A stretch of 64,000 nucleotides of DNA, taken from NCBI RefSeq assembly GCF_013374095.1, contig NZ_AP022672.1, positions 2,745,501 to 2,809,500 of the forward strand, read 5' to 3'. The stretch comes from Sphingomonas sp. HMP6. GTDB lineage: Bacteria > Pseudomonadota > Alphaproteobacteria > Sphingomonadales > Sphingomonadaceae. The notes under the pieces are model-generated. The model worked only from the letters and a program-made list of their open reading frames with translations. It did no database searches and was not told the origin of the DNA. Of this stretch, positions 45,298-54,990 are shown piece after piece. The translations under genes and the position numbers were made by a program. Within the stretch, counting starts at the first letter, position 1. Every line of letters starts with the position of its first letter.

Positions 45298-45920
45298 CGC
45301 TCCGTCCCGATCTCGCGATCATCGCCGAACACGTCGCGCCGGGCAGCCGTATTCTCGATGTCGGGTGCGGCGATGGTGCGCTGATGGCGGCGCTCCGCGA
45401 TTCGAAGGGCGTCGATGCACGAGGTCTGGAGCTGGACGCGGGCAATGTCGCCGCCGCCGTCTCGCGCGGGCTTTCGGTAATCCAGGGCGACGCCGATGTA
45501 GATCTGGCCGAATATCCCGATGCGAGCTTCGACTATGCGATCCTCAGCCAGACGCTGCAGACTGCGCACCGTCCCGATGTGGTGCTCGATCATTTGCTGC
45601 GGATCGGTCGGCGGGCGTTCGTGTCCTTCCCCAATTTCGCGCATTGGCGCGTCCGCATGTCGCTCTTGTGGGGCGGGCGGATGCCGGTGACGCGGTTGCT
45701 GCCGGAACGCTGGTACGACACGCCCAACATCCACCACGTCACGATCGACGATTTCCGCAGCTTCGTCGGCGAACGTGGGATCGAGGTGGAGGGCGCCTGG
45801 TTCCTGTCCGGCGACAAGCGCACCACCACAGCTGCAGCCAACATCCTGGCCGAGCACGCTGTTTTCCAGTTACGCATATTGAGCGAGATCAAGGAACCAA
45901 AAGGTCCGATGCGGGGTTAG
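45294..45920 (+). CDS. metW: Methionine biosynthesis protein MetW
   Basis: MetW is a methyltransferase-fold protein that pairs with MetX and is needed for its activity. The 208-residue protein shows [30 protein letters not shown] in short motif blocks, [16 protein letters not shown], and [11 protein letters not shown]. The ATG overlaps the metX stop by 4 bases. A receiver-domain gene starts 35 bases downstream. Confidence 0.94.
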   Translation: MTLRPDLAIIAEHVAPGSRILDVGCGDGALMAALRDSKGVDARGLELDAGNVAAAVSRGLSVIQGDADVDLAEYPDASFDYAILSQTLQTAHRPDVVLDHLLRIGRRAFVSFPNFAHWRVRMSLLWGGRMPVTRLLPERWYDTPNIHHVTIDDFRSFVGERGIEVEGAWFLSGDKRTTTAAANILAEHAVFQLRILSEIKEPKGPMRG

Positions 45921-45955
45921 CGCTCCATCAATCCATCAGGACCACCGTTATTGTC

Positions 45956-46348
45956 ATGCCCGCCACCGCGCTTATCGTAGAAGACGAGATTTTCGTCGCG
46001 CTCGACCTCGAACGTATCCTCATCGATGCGGGCTATGCGGTAAAGGCGATCGCGGCAGACCGGACCGGCGCACTGGAGGCGGCGGCCGATTGCAGCTTCG
46101 CATTGGTCGACATCAATTTGCGCGACGGGCCCACCGGCCCCGAACTCGCGCGCACCTTGGCGCAGGATTATGGGCTCAAGGTCGTCTTCGTGACGGCCAA
46201 TCCCGGTCAGATCGCCGAGCCGAGCGGTGCGCTCGGGTATGTGCGCAAGCCGTTCAGCGCCGATGCGATTCTCGCGGCAGCCGCTGTCGCGACCGAGGGC
46301 CCCGCGGTCAATCCGCCGCCGCACCAGGACTTCGTTCCGCTCGTCTGA
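45956..46348 (+). CDS. Single-domain response regulator
   Basis: This 130-residue protein is a stand-alone CheY-like receiver. The acidic pair D10-E11, phosphoacceptor D52 in FALVDINLRDG, T80 in VVFVTANPG and K98 in YVRKPF are all present. A short acidic tail follows and no output domain exists. It converges with an HWE-family sensor kinase gene 18 bases away, which suggests that the kinase phosphorylates it. Similar pairs feed or drain general stress and light responses in alphaproteobacteria. Confidence 0.9.
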   Translation: MPATALIVEDEIFVALDLERILIDAGYAVKAIAADRTGALEAAADCSFALVDINLRDGPTGPELARTLAQDYGLKVVFVTANPGQIAEPSGALGYVRKPFSADAILAAAAVATEGPAVNPPPHQDFVPLV

Positions 46349-46366
46349 GTTTTACGATCGGGCAGC

Positions 46367-47890
46367 TTAGGTTCGGCTCAGCGACGATTTTGGAATCGCG
46401 ATTTCGACGCGTAGTCCGGCTGGATCCCAATCGCGTTTCACCATACCGCCCAATTGCCGTACGGCGCTCAATTCGATCAATTGCGACCCAAAGCCCGTTT
46501 TCGCGGGCGCGCTTACGGCCGCGCCGCCGCGCTCGCACCAGTTGAGCAGAAGGCGATCCTGCTCGGAATGGATGTCGACGGTGATTGTGCCGCGTTCGTT
46601 GGCCAGCGCGCCATATTTCGTCGCGTTGGTGGCAAGTTCGTGGAAGAGCAAGGCGATCGGCGTCGCCGAACGATCATCGATTTCGACATCCTCGCCTTCC
46701 ACCACAATGCGCGCGCCTTCCTGCGGCTGATACGGCAGGAACAGCTCGCCCAGCAGCCCGTGCAGGCTGGTCGGTGCCGCGGTCGGGCGCGATTGGGCAC
46801 TATGCGGCCGCACGAAATCATGCGCCCGGCCAAGCGCGGTCACGCGCGCGCGCAAATCCGCCGCGATGGTGGCAAATTCGGGAGTACCGCGGGCCGAAAA
46901 TGCGATCAGACCAGAAATCACCGCGAAGATGTTCTTGATCCGGTGGCTGAGCTCCTGCGCAATGATCTCGCGCTCCTCGCTCGCCTCTTTCTGCTCGTGA
47001 ATGTCGGTGCACGTCCCGAACCAGCGCACGATCGCCCCTGCCTCGTCGCGGATCGGCAGCGCGCGGCCCAGCGTCCAGCGATATTGGCCGTCATGGCGGC
47101 GCAAGCGATATTCGATCTGGTACGGGTCGCCGGTCGCTAGCGAATGCTCCCACAACCGCCGCGCCCGGTCCTGATCGTCGGGGTGGAACATGTCGTTCCA
47201 GCCTTCTCCATCGGTCGAGCCCGCCGGCACGCCGGTAAATTCGTACCATCGGGCATTGTAATAATCATGGTTGCCGTCGGGCTGAGTCGACCAGACCATT
47301 TGCGGCATCGTATCGGCAAGCGTGCGGAACCGCCCTTCGCTGTCGCTGATTGCGGCGCGCGAGGCAGCCGTGGATTGACTGTCGCTCAACCGCATCATCA
47401 CGTCCGCCGCCAGCACGCGCAACCCTTGCGCTTGTAACGGGGTGAGCCCGTCGCGCGGGACCGTGTCGATCACGCACAGCGCCCCGAGCGCGATCCCGTC
47501 CGCCCGGATCAGAGGTGCGCCGGCGTAGAAGCGCAACCCTGCCTCGCCTGTGACGAGCGGATTGTCGGCAAACCGCGGATCCTGGCTCGCATCCGGCACG
47601 ACCATGATCTCATCGCTGAGCATCGCGTGCGCGCAGAATGACGTTTCGCGCGGACTCTCCGTCGTGTCGTACCCGGTGCGTGCCAGGAAAGTCTGGCTCG
47701 TTTCCTCGACGATACTGATTAGCGCGGTCGGAGCGGCGCACAGCGCCGCTGCGAAGTCGGTCAGGCGGCTGAGCGCGGCGTCGTCCCGAAGCGTATCCAG
47801 ATCATGCTCGGCAATTGCGGCCGCACGAATGCTCTCGTTGCTGGTCCAACTGGATAGGTCCGGCTGGAGCCGTTTAAAAAGATCGATCAT
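46367..47890 (-). CDS. HWE-family sensor histidine kinase with GAF and PAS domains
   Basis: This is a 507-residue cytoplasmic sensor. A GAF domain spans about residues 30-170 (TALISIVEETSQTFLAR, CAHAM), a PAS/PAC domain about 185-298 (WSTQPDGNHDYYN, ITDIHEQ-like end). The kinase region has H316 in ELSHRIKN, H417-E418 in LLFHELATNATKYGAL, and W451/E453 in LNWCERGG, the HWE hallmark. No membrane segment is seen, so the signal is internal or diffusible. ATG 47890 is chosen over upstream in-frame codons within ssb. It lies 31 bases after ssb. Confidence 0.92.
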   Translation of the reverse strand: MIDLFKRLQPDLSSWTSNESIRAAAIAEHDLDTLRDDAALSRLTDFAAALCAAPTALISIVEETSQTFLARTGYDTTESPRETSFCAHAMLSDEIMVVPDASQDPRFADNPLVTGEAGLRFYAGAPLIRADGIALGALCVIDTVPRDGLTPLQAQGLRVLAADVMMRLSDSQSTAASRAAISDSEGRFRTLADTMPQMVWSTQPDGNHDYYNARWYEFTGVPAGSTDGEGWNDMFHPDDQDRARRLWEHSLATGDPYQIEYRLRRHDGQYRWTLGRALPIRDEAGAIVRWFGTCTDIHEQKEASEEREIIAQELSHRIKNIFAVISGLIAFSARGTPEFATIAADLRARVTALGRAHDFVRPHSAQSRPTAAPTSLHGLLGELFLPYQPQEGARIVVEGEDVEIDDRSATPIALLFHELATNATKYGALANERGTITVDIHSEQDRLLLNWCERGGAAVSAPAKTGFGSQLIELSAVRQLGGMVKRDWDPAGLRVEIAIPKSSLSRT

Positions 47891-47921
47891 GACAGCAGGA
47901 ACGCCGATGGCTCGTTTGGGT

Positions 47922-48473
47922 TCAGAACGGAACGTCGTCGTCGAGATCGTCGGCAAAGCCACCGCGCGCCGCGCCGCCCGATGGAGCCCCGCCGCCGCGC
48001 GCCGCGCCACCGCGATTGCCACCGCCATAGCCGCCGCTCGATCCACCGCCGAAATCGTCATTGCCGCCGAAATCGTCGCGCCCGCTTGATCCGCCGCCGC
48101 CGCCGCCGCTACCACCGCCGGGTGCGCCGTCGAGCATCGTCAGCACGCCGTTGAAGCCCTGCAGCACGATTTCGGTCGAATATTTATCGTTACCCTGCGC
48201 GTCCTGCCATTTGCGAGTCTTGAGCTGGCCCTCGATGTAGACTTTCGAGCCCTTGCGCAGATAGCGCTCGGCCACGCCGCCCAACGCTTCGTTGAAGATC
48301 GCGACCGAATGCCATTCGGTCTGTTCCTTGCGCTCGCCGGTGTTCTTGTCCTTCCACGATTCGGACGTGGCGATGCGCAGATTGACGACCTTGCCGCCAT
48401 TCTGGAAGCTCTTGCTCTCCGGATCGCGGCCGAGATTGCCGACGATGATAACCTTGTTGACGCTGCCCGCCAT
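47922..48473 (-). CDS. ssb: Single-stranded DNA-binding protein
   Basis: SSB binds and protects single-stranded DNA in replication and repair. The 183-residue protein has an OB fold (about residues 1-110) beginning [16 protein letters not shown], with WHSVAIFNE and [14 protein letters not shown] long glycine-rich linker follows and the C-terminal tip is DDLDDDVPF, the conserved acidic protein-interaction tail. ATG 48473 begins the OB fold. The glycine-rich linker is typical of sphingomonads. Confidence 0.96.
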   Translation of the reverse strand: MAGSVNKVIIVGNLGRDPESKSFQNGGKVVNLRIATSESWKDKNTGERKEQTEWHSVAIFNEALGGVAERYLRKGSKVYIEGQLKTRKWQDAQGNDKYSTEIVLQGFNGVLTMLDGAPGGGSGGGGGGSSGRDDFGGNDDFGGGSSGGYGGGNRGGAARGGGAPSGGAARGGFADDLDDDVPF

Positions 48474-48484
48474 ATCGCGATTCC

Positions 48485-50344
48485 CTAAAGTCCGAGTCCG
48501 ATCGCGGCCCAATAGGTCGCGCCTGCTGCGATGTAAGCGAGCGCGAACAAATAGCCAACCATGAAGGCGGGCCATTTCCATCCATTGGTCTCGCGCCGCG
48601 TCACCGCGATCGTCGAGATGCATTGCGGCGCGAATACGAACCACATCAGGAAGGCGAGCGCGGTCGGCAAGCTCCAGCGTGCCTGCAGATTGCGGCGTAA
48701 TTGTCCGTCGCCGCGCGGATCATCGGGATTGTCGATCGAATAGACCGTCGCGATCGCGCCGACCGCCGCTTCGCGCGCGGCCATGGCGGGCAACAAAGCG
48801 AGCGCGATATCGTGGTTGAAGCCGATCGGCTTAACCACCACCTCGATTCCCGAAGCGATCCGCCCGGCGATCGAATATTCGCTCTGCTTCTGCCCGGCGG
48901 GCGCAACCGGATAGCTGGCCAGCGCCCATAGCAGAACGATCGTCAGTGCGATCGTGGTGCCAGCGCGTTTCAGGAAGATCTCTGCGCGGCTCCACAGTCC
49001 GATCGCGATATCGCGCAGCCGCGGCATCTGATATTTGGGCATTTCCATCATGAAGCCCGACGACACACCCGCGGTCACCGTCCGCCGCAGCACCAGCGCC
49101 ACGACGAACGCGCCGACCAGGCCCATCAGATACAACGCGAACATCACCAGTCCCTGCAGGCCGACGAACGGCAGGACGCGGGTGTCGGGGATCAGCGCGC
49201 CGATCACCAGCGTATAGACCGGCAATCGCGCCGAACAGGTCATCAGCGGCGCGATCAGGATCGTCGTCAGCCGGTCCTTCTCATCCTCGATCGTGCGCGT
49301 CGCCATGATGCCGGGGACGGCGCAGGCAAAGCTCGACAGCAAGGGGATGAACGCGCGGCCCGACAGGCCGACGCTCGCCATCACGCGGTCCATCAGGAAG
49401 GCGGCGCGGACCATATAACCCGATGCCTCAAGCACGAGGATGAAGGCGAACAGGATCAGGATCTGCGGCAGGAACACGATCACCGCCCCGACCCCGGCAA
49501 GCAGCCCGTCGGTCAGCAGCGAGCGCAGCGGCGTTGCCGTCATCGACCCGCGGATCGCTTCCTGCAGCCACGCGATCCCGGCGCTGATCGCGTCGGCGGG
49601 AACGGTCGCCCAGCTGAACACCGCCTGGAACATCGTAAACAGGATGACCATCAGCAGCAGCACGCCCCAGATCGGGTGGAGCGCGACCGAATCGAGCGCA
49701 TGGGCCCAGCGCCTGACGGGTGCTTCCGATATGGTGGCCCCTTGCGCGATCTTCCGCGCACGGCGTTGCAGCGTGACGATGTCCTCGCCGATCGCCGGGT
49801 CGCTCGGACGCAGGCGGATCGCGGCGGTTTCGAGGATCAACGTGGCGAGCGTGACCTTGACCTCATCGAGCCCGCGCCGCCGCACCGCGACGGTCGGGAT
49901 CACCGGCACGCCGAGTTCGCGCGAAAGGATGTCTGGATCGAGCGTCAGCCCGTCGCGCGCCGCCAAGTCAATCATGTTGAGCGCGACCACGACCGGCAGG
50001 CCGAGCGCGATCAATTGCAGGGCGAAGCGCAAATGATTGTCGAGGTTCGAGGCATCGACCACCACGATCAGCGCATCAGGCAGTCGCTCGCCGATTTGCG
50101 CGCCGGTCACCACGTCGCGCGTCACGCGCTCGTCGGGGCTGGAGGGCTCGAGACTATAGGCGCCGGGCAGATCGACCAATTCGACGATCCGGCCATCGGG
50201 CAGCACGAGCTTGCCCGAATGCCGTTCGACCGTGACGCCGGGATAATTGCCGACCTTCTGCCGCGCGCCGGTCAGTGCATTGAACAGCGCGCTCTTGCCG
50301 GCATTGGGATTGCCGACCAGCGCCACCAGCGGCGTATCGGCCAT
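48485..50344 (-). CDS. feoB: Ferrous iron transporter B
   Basis: FeoB is the inner-membrane Fe(II) importer. The 619-residue protein has an N-terminal G domain: G1 [17 protein letters not shown]3 DLPGAYSL, G4 NMID. A helical GDI-like region follows, then a membrane domain with gate motifs and the C-terminal core. It lies directly after feoA, sharing one junction with no gap, and runs into the ssb promoter region, ending 11 bases before ssb. Length is shorter than E. coli FeoB (773), common in alphaproteobacteria. Confidence 0.95.
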   Translation of the reverse strand: MADTPLVALVGNPNAGKSALFNALTGARQKVGNYPGVTVERHSGKLVLPDGRIVELVDLPGAYSLEPSSPDERVTRDVVTGAQIGERLPDALIVVVDASNLDNHLRFALQLIALGLPVVVALNMIDLAARDGLTLDPDILSRELGVPVIPTVAVRRRGLDEVKVTLATLILETAAIRLRPSDPAIGEDIVTLQRRARKIAQGATISEAPVRRWAHALDSVALHPIWGVLLLMVILFTMFQAVFSWATVPADAISAGIAWLQEAIRGSMTATPLRSLLTDGLLAGVGAVIVFLPQILILFAFILVLEASGYMVRAAFLMDRVMASVGLSGRAFIPLLSSFACAVPGIMATRTIEDEKDRLTTILIAPLMTCSARLPVYTLVIGALIPDTRVLPFVGLQGLVMFALYLMGLVGAFVVALVLRRTVTAGVSSGFMMEMPKYQMPRLRDIAIGLWSRAEIFLKRAGTTIALTIVLLWALASYPVAPAGQKQSEYSIAGRIASGIEVVVKPIGFNHDIALALLPAMAAREAAVGAIATVYSIDNPDDPRGDGQLRRNLQARWSLPTALAFLMWFVFAPQCISTIAVTRRETNGWKWPAFMVGYLFALAYIAAGATYWAAIGLGL

Positions 50345-50617
50345 TTACTGTGCGACGAGTGAGACGAAAATCGCGCCCGCGACCGCGCGGCGAAGCGCGA
50401 CGGTCATCCGCCCGATGCGGCAGGCGATCGGCCCCTTGCCCAGGCTGGCACGGTGCAACACTTCGACGCCGACACCTTCATCGAAACCGAGTTCGCGCAA
50501 GCGCCGTGCTTCGGGCGTCGACAGATGCGACCAATCGATCGCCGCGACGGTCGCGCACTGCCGCTGCGGCAGCGATTCGAGGCTGAGCGAAGGCTTCACG
50601 GGACTCGACATGTTCAT
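50345..50617 (-). CDS. feoA: Ferrous iron transport protein A
   Basis: FeoA is a small SH3-like cytoplasmic protein that modulates FeoB. The 90-residue form starts MNMSSPV and contains ARRLRELGFDEGVGVEVLHRASLGKGPIACRIG and the final ALRRAVAGAIFVSL typical of FeoA. A GTG start at 50650 would put the Fur-like box inside the coding region, so ATG 50617 or 50611 is preferred. It is coupled to feoB with adjacent stop and start. Confidence 0.92.
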   Translation of the reverse strand: MNMSSPVKPSLSLESLPQRQCATVAAIDWSHLSTPEARRLRELGFDEGVGVEVLHRASLGKGPIACRIGRMTVALRRAVAGAIFVSLVAQ

Positions 50618-50620
50618 GCT

Positions 50621-50639
50621 GCGACTGATTATCAATAAC
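50621..50639 (-). promoter_or_regulatory. Fur-like box upstream of feoAB
   Basis: On the minus strand a 19-base site starting GTTATTGATAATCA matches the classic E. coli Fur consensus at 14 of 19 positions. It sits 3 bases before the feoA start codon. Iron repression of feoAB is expected. In alphaproteobacteria the regulator could be Fur, Mur or Irr. Confidence 0.6.
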
Positions 50640-50674
50640 GGCGGGGTCACGCCAGCGTTAAATGCGAACCATTC

Positions 50675-51364
50675 TCACACCGCCGGATAGCGCAGCCGCC
50701 CGACGAAGCGGGAAAAGCTCGGGCGCAATTCGCTTTGGCCAACCAGGCGGGACTTGGCTTTTTCAAACCGCATGATCCCCTCGATCCGGCGGCCGAGGAA
50801 GGCGCTGGTGTCGGCATGGCTCGCACTCTCGTCATCGAGGAAGACGGTGATCGTCGCGGCATAGACGCCGCCCAAGATCGTGCGCTTGGTATAATGATTG
50901 TAATCGGTCGCGGTGTCGCCGGCTGCGCGCCACATTACGTCCGCCGCGCGCCAGCCGAGCTTCACGCCGCGCAGCGCATTTTGGGGGAGTGCCAGGATCG
51001 CGAGCGCGCGGCGGAGTGCCTCGCGATTCGGCGCGGTCTCGGCGAGGCGGGCCTCGACCAAGGCGGTGATCTTCGCACGGATCTTCATGGGCTCAAGCCG
51101 TTCGGGCGGCAGGTGCGCAAGCATCGCGGCGTCGATCGCGGCAAACCAGGCGTCGATCATGTCGACCGCGCCGCCGGGAAAGGCGAGCCGCGCGACGTCG
51201 CGATCGACGCCCGCGCTATCCGCCGCCAGATCGCGCGCCTCGTCGCCCCAGCCGTCGAACCCGGCATTGGCGGCGATGGCGGGCGCAAGGCCCAAGCGGA
51301 TTTCGTCGAGCGTGCCTTCGGCGAGCGAAGCGGAGGGCGTGGCGGTGGCGGTGGAGTCGGTCAT
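50675..51364 (-). CDS. COQ9 family protein
   Basis: This 229-residue protein resembles COQ9, a TetR-fold-derived lipid-binding protein that assists ubiquinone hydroxylation. The C-terminal part contains DVMWRAAGDTATDYNHYTKRTILGGVYAATITVFLDDES, the strongest family signature. The N-terminal half is helical with DEIRLGLAPAIAANAGFDGWG. ATG 51364 is chosen over the in-frame upstream GTG within the EamA gene. It is 10 bases from the EamA gene end. Confidence 0.88.
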   Translation of the reverse strand: MTDSTATATPSASLAEGTLDEIRLGLAPAIAANAGFDGWGDEARDLAADSAGVDRDVARLAFPGGAVDMIDAWFAAIDAAMLAHLPPERLEPMKIRAKITALVEARLAETAPNREALRRALAILALPQNALRGVKLGWRAADVMWRAAGDTATDYNHYTKRTILGGVYAATITVFLDDESASHADTSAFLGRRIEGIMRFEKAKSRLVGQSELRPSFSRFVGRLRYPAV

Positions 51365-51374
51365 GTCCGCAAAC

Positions 51375-52286
51375 TTAGGCGCGCGGACGGCGGCTGACCA
51401 GTACCAGCGCGACCGCGACACAGAGTGCGCCGATAAGATCCGGCAGGCCAAGCCGCTCGTTGTAAACGACCCAGCCGATCGTCCCCGCCACCACCGGCTG
51501 GGTCAGCAAGCCGAGGCCAACGGTCAGCGGCGGCAAGCGGCCCAGCGCGTAGATCATCAGCCCCTGCCCGATGATCTGGCTGACCAGGGCGAGCCCCAGC
51601 AATGGCGTCCAGTCGGTCGGCACCAGCTTTTCGCCGAGCAGCAGCACGAAGGCCAGCAGCGGCAATACGCTCGCCATCGTCGACAGCGCGAGTGCGGGCA
51701 GCGGCGCCATCGTCGCGCGAGCGCGCGCCATCACGATGAAATAGCCGGTGTAAAGGATGCCGGCGAGCAGACACAGCAGATCGCCCGTCAGATTGCGCGG
51801 ATCGAGCTGATAGGATCGCCCCATCAAGAGCGCCGCGCCGACCGTGGCCAGCGCCAGCGCCACGCCCTGCAGCCGCGTCGGCCAGGCGCGCGCGATCAGA
51901 AAACCGTAGATCGGGAACATCAACGTCGCCGAATTGCCGAACAGCGTCGCGTTGGCGAGCGTCGTGCGCAGAATGCCGAGGTGCCAGCTCCCCAGATCGG
52001 CGGCGAAGCACAGTCCGCCGACCGCGATCATCAGCCACAGCCCGCGCGACAATCCCCCGCCCGCACCGCGATTCGGTCGCCACCCGGTCGCCAGCGCCGC
52101 CGCGAGCAGCACTGGTGCCGCTAGTGTGATCCGCCAGAAGGCCGAGGCGACCGGCCCGGTATCCGACAGCCGAACGAACCACGGCCCGAACGCGAGCGCG
52201 GCATTGGCGACGATCAGCGCGAGCAGGGGCAGCACCGATGTTGTTTCGGGCGCGACAGTTTTTCTTGTGGGAGAAGCGACGTGCAT
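51375..52286 (-). CDS. EamA/DMT-family transporter
   Basis: This 303-residue inner-membrane protein has about ten helices in two EamA repeats. The first repeat includes ANAALAFGPWFVRLSDTGPVASAFWR and the second GLALVSQIIGQGLMIYALGRLPPLTVGLGLL, the classic EamA end motif with late proline. Such proteins export metabolites. Substrate is not known. The gene is divergent from the old yellow enzyme gene by 58 bases. Confidence 0.87.
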   Translation of the reverse strand: MHVASPTRKTVAPETTSVLPLLALIVANAALAFGPWFVRLSDTGPVASAFWRITLAAPVLLAAALATGWRPNRGAGGGLSRGLWLMIAVGGLCFAADLGSWHLGILRTTLANATLFGNSATLMFPIYGFLIARAWPTRLQGVALALATVGAALLMGRSYQLDPRNLTGDLLCLLAGILYTGYFIVMARARATMAPLPALALSTMASVLPLLAFVLLLGEKLVPTDWTPLLGLALVSQIIGQGLMIYALGRLPPLTVGLGLLTQPVVAGTIGWVVYNERLGLPDLIGALCVAVALVLVSRRPRA

Positions 52287-52344
52287 GACGCGCCTTAGCG
52301 CCCTATCTGCTAGGCGTCAGGTAGCAAAACAAAACGGAGTTTCC

Positions 52345-53433
52345 ATGCCCAACCTCTTCGATCCGATCCAGCTCGGCGCGATCCACGCGTCCAACCGGAT
52401 CCTGATGGCACCACTCACGCGAGGTCGCGCCACGAAGGAAGCGGTGCCGACTGAACTCATGATCGAATACTATACCCAGCGGGCGAGCGCCGGGCTGATC
52501 ATCTCGGAAGCGACCGGGATCAGCCGCGAAGGGCTCGGCTGGCCGTTCGCGCCGGGCCTGTGGACCGACGAGCAGATCGAACATTGGAAGCCAGTGGTCG
52601 ATTCGGTCCATGCGGCGGGCGGCAAGATCATGGTGCAGATGTGGCACATGGGCCGTCAGGTGCATTCCTCGGTGATCGGCGGCCAGCCCGTTTCCTCGTC
52701 GGCGACGCGCACCGCGGGCCAGGCGCACACCTATGAAGGCAAGCAGGATTTCGAGATGGCGCGGCCGCTCGAACTCGACGAGATTCCGCGTCTGTTGGCC
52801 GATTATGAACATGCGACCAAGAACGCGCTGCGGGCTGGCTTCGATGGCGTGCAGATCCACGGCGCGAACGGCTATCTGATCGATCAATTCCTGCGCGACA
52901 ATGCCAATCTGCGTGATGACCGCTATGGCGGGTCGATCGAGAACCGCATTCGCCTGATGCGCGAAGTGACCGAGCGCGTTGCCGCAGTGGCGGGCGCGGA
53001 TCGCACCTCGATCCGCTTGTCGCCCAATGGCGATTCGCAGGGCGTGGATGACAGCAACCCGGTGGCGCTGTTCACCGCCGCCGCCAAGGCGCTCGACGAG
53101 ATCGGCATCGCCTTTCTCGAACTGCGCGAGCCCGGTCCGGACGGCACTTTCGGCCGCACCGAAGTGCCCAAGGTCAGCCCACAGATCCGTCAGGTCTTCT
53201 CGAACCCGCTGGTGCTGAACTCGGACTATACCACGGTCGAGGAAGCGCAGGTCGTGCTCGACAATGGCACGGCGGACGCGATCGCGTTCGGGCGCACCTT
53301 CCTCGCCAACCCCGATCTGCCCGAGCGCCTGCGCACGGGTGCCCCGCTCAACCCCGGCAACCCGCGGACCTGGTATAGCCAGGGGCCAGAGGGCTATACC
53401 GACTATCCCACGCTGGAAGAGGTTGCTGCGTAA
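52345..53433 (+). CDS. Alkene reductase (old yellow enzyme family, NemA-like)
   Basis: This 362-residue FMN enzyme reduces activated C=C bonds and nitro compounds with NAD(P)H. The family features APLTRGRA, MVQMWHMGRQVH, GFDGVQIHGANGYLIDQFLRD (with H-x-x-N), RYGGSIENR and AIAFGRTFLANPDLP are all present. ATG 52345 follows CGGAG. It is monocistronic, and a long inverted repeat separates it from the P450 gene. Confidence 0.94.
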   Translation: MPNLFDPIQLGAIHASNRILMAPLTRGRATKEAVPTELMIEYYTQRASAGLIISEATGISREGLGWPFAPGLWTDEQIEHWKPVVDSVHAAGGKIMVQMWHMGRQVHSSVIGGQPVSSSATRTAGQAHTYEGKQDFEMARPLELDEIPRLLADYEHATKNALRAGFDGVQIHGANGYLIDQFLRDNANLRDDRYGGSIENRIRLMREVTERVAAVAGADRTSIRLSPNGDSQGVDDSNPVALFTAAAKALDEIGIAFLELREPGPDGTFGRTEVPKVSPQIRQVFSNPLVLNSDYTTVEEAQVVLDNGTADAIAFGRTFLANPDLPERLRTGAPLNPGNPRTWYSQGPEGYTDYPTLEEVAA

Positions 53434-53438
53434 GCGGA

Positions 53439-53579
53439 TCCTCCCCGGCACGGGGAGGGGGACCGTGAGCATTCAGCGAACGGTGGAGGGGGCGGGCCAC
53501 AAGCGCCACCCCCTTGGCAGCCCCCCTCCACCACCCGCCTGAAGAAGGCGGGTGGTTCCCCTCCCCGTGCCGGGGAGGA
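53439..53579. repeat. Intergenic inverted repeat C with internal hairpin
   Basis: Perfect 22-base arms, TCCTCCCCGGCACGGGGA... at 53439-53460 and their complement at 53558-53579, bound a 141-base element. Inside, ACCACCCGCCT (53530-53540) and AGGCGGGTGGT (53546-53556) form a strong 11-base hairpin. It fills the convergent gap between the alkene reductase and the P450, ending right at the P450 stop codon, and could end both transcripts. Confidence 0.8.
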
Positions 53580-54956
53580 TTAAGAAAGCGGGACAAACCG
53601 CAGCGGCAAGCCATCTTTGGGGCGCGGAATTGGCCAGGCTTGCCATTCCGCGCCCGACCCTTCGTCGAGTTCGATGCGGTAGCGGCTGAGCAATTGCGTG
53701 ACGAGGATGCGGATCTGCATCGTCGCGAAGTGCAGCCCCAAGCACATATGAGCACCGCCGCCGAACGGCACCCACGCATATTTGTGCCGCGCGCGGACCT
53801 TGTCGGGGGTGAAGCGTAGCGGGTCGAAGGTCTGCGGATCGGGCCACAGCTCGGGCATCGTATGGGTATAGGCGACGCTGACGCTCACCGTGCTGCCCGC
53901 CGGAATGTGATAGCCGCCGAAATCGAACGCCTTCACCGCACGGCGGGGGAGTGAGGGCACGGGCGGGATCAGCCGGAGCGCTTCCTTGAACGCCATGTCG
54001 GTCAACTCCAGGCGGTCGAGCTGGCCATAGGGCAAGCCGCCGGTTTCGTTCAGCCCGAGCCCGGCGATCTCCGCGCGCAACTTTTCCTGCCATTCGGGAT
54101 TGCGGCCGAGCAGCATGATCAGGCTGGTCGCGGACGAGGTGATCGTATCGTGCGCCGCCATCATCAGGAAATTCATGTGATCGGCGATCGCGTCGGCGGG
54201 CAGCGGTTGCCCGTCATCGCCGGTCGCGCGGCAGAATTGCGAGAAGAAATCCTGCCCAGTCCCGGCACGGCGCGCGGGGATTTCGCGCTTGAACAGATCG
54301 ATCAGATACTCGCGGGCCTTCACCCCCTTGCGCATTTGCGAGCCCGGCAACGGGATGCGGATCGGGGTGATCGAGGCCTGCACCTCATCGACGAACGCCT
54401 GGTTGATCTTGGTCGCCTCTTCGCCGAGCGGCATTCCGAGGAAGCTCTCGGCGGCGAGATCGAGCGTCAGTTCCTTGATCGCATCGTAGAATTTGATGGG
54501 TTTCCCGCCCCAATCGGCCACCGTCCGCGCGATCCCGGCGTTGAGCGTCTCGGCATAATGCCGCATCGGTTCGGGCTTGAACGCGACCGCCATCACGCGG
54601 CGATCGGCGCGATGCTTGTCGAAATCCATCAGCATCAGCCCGCGCGGGAAGAGCAGATTGAGCAGCGGGCCCCAGCCCTGTTCGGACGAAAAGACGCGGT
54701 CGCGGTCGAACAGCACCAGCTCGTTCGCTTCTGGCCCCATCAGGCTGACCGTCGGCCCGCCAAAGGCATTGTTGCGGAACACCGGGCCATACGTGTCGAT
54801 CATCCGCTTGCCGAACGCGACCGGATCCTTGAGCATCCGGAAGGTGTTACCGACGAAGGGGAGCCCATTTTCGCCCGGAATGCCGGCGATGTCCGTCTGC
54901 TTTTGCGGGGGCAGCCAATGGGGATTGGCTTTATGGGTATGGGCGTAGGCCATCAT
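53580..54956 (-). CDS. Cytochrome P450
   Basis: This is a 458-residue soluble P450. The heme motif is FGGGAHMCLGLHF with C405, the ExxR is in KEALRLIPPVPSLPRR, and the I-helix oxygen-binding region is FLMMAAHDTITSSATSL. No ferredoxin or reductase gene is adjacent. ATG 54956 follows AGGAG; GTG 54977 lies in the operator. A 24-base palindrome directly upstream suggests TetR-type control, with no regulator nearby. Substrate is unknown, but the long hydrophobic N-terminus and form resemble sphingomonad CYPs acting on lipids or terpenes. Confidence 0.92.
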   Translation of the reverse strand: MMAYAHTHKANPHWLPPQKQTDIAGIPGENGLPFVGNTFRMLKDPVAFGKRMIDTYGPVFRNNAFGGPTVSLMGPEANELVLFDRDRVFSSEQGWGPLLNLLFPRGLMLMDFDKHRADRRVMAVAFKPEPMRHYAETLNAGIARTVADWGGKPIKFYDAIKELTLDLAAESFLGMPLGEEATKINQAFVDEVQASITPIRIPLPGSQMRKGVKAREYLIDLFKREIPARRAGTGQDFFSQFCRATGDDGQPLPADAIADHMNFLMMAAHDTITSSATSLIMLLGRNPEWQEKLRAEIAGLGLNETGGLPYGQLDRLELTDMAFKEALRLIPPVPSLPRRAVKAFDFGGYHIPAGSTVSVSVAYTHTMPELWPDPQTFDPLRFTPDKVRARHKYAWVPFGGGAHMCLGLHFATMQIRILVTQLLSRYRIELDEGSGAEWQAWPIPRPKDGLPLRFVPLS

Positions 54957-54966
54957 CGCGCTCCTG

Positions 54967-54990
54967 CTTACTGACACCGGTATAAGTAAG
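54967..54990. promoter_or_regulatory. 24-base palindrome upstream of the P450 gene, likely TetR-type operator
   Basis: Arms CTTACT (54967-54972) and AGTAAG (54985-54990) flank a central ACCGGT, and 20 of 24 positions are palindromic. It starts 11 bases upstream of the P450 ATG, next to the ribosome binding site. The remaining bases to 55213 hold nothing I can identify. Confidence 0.6.
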
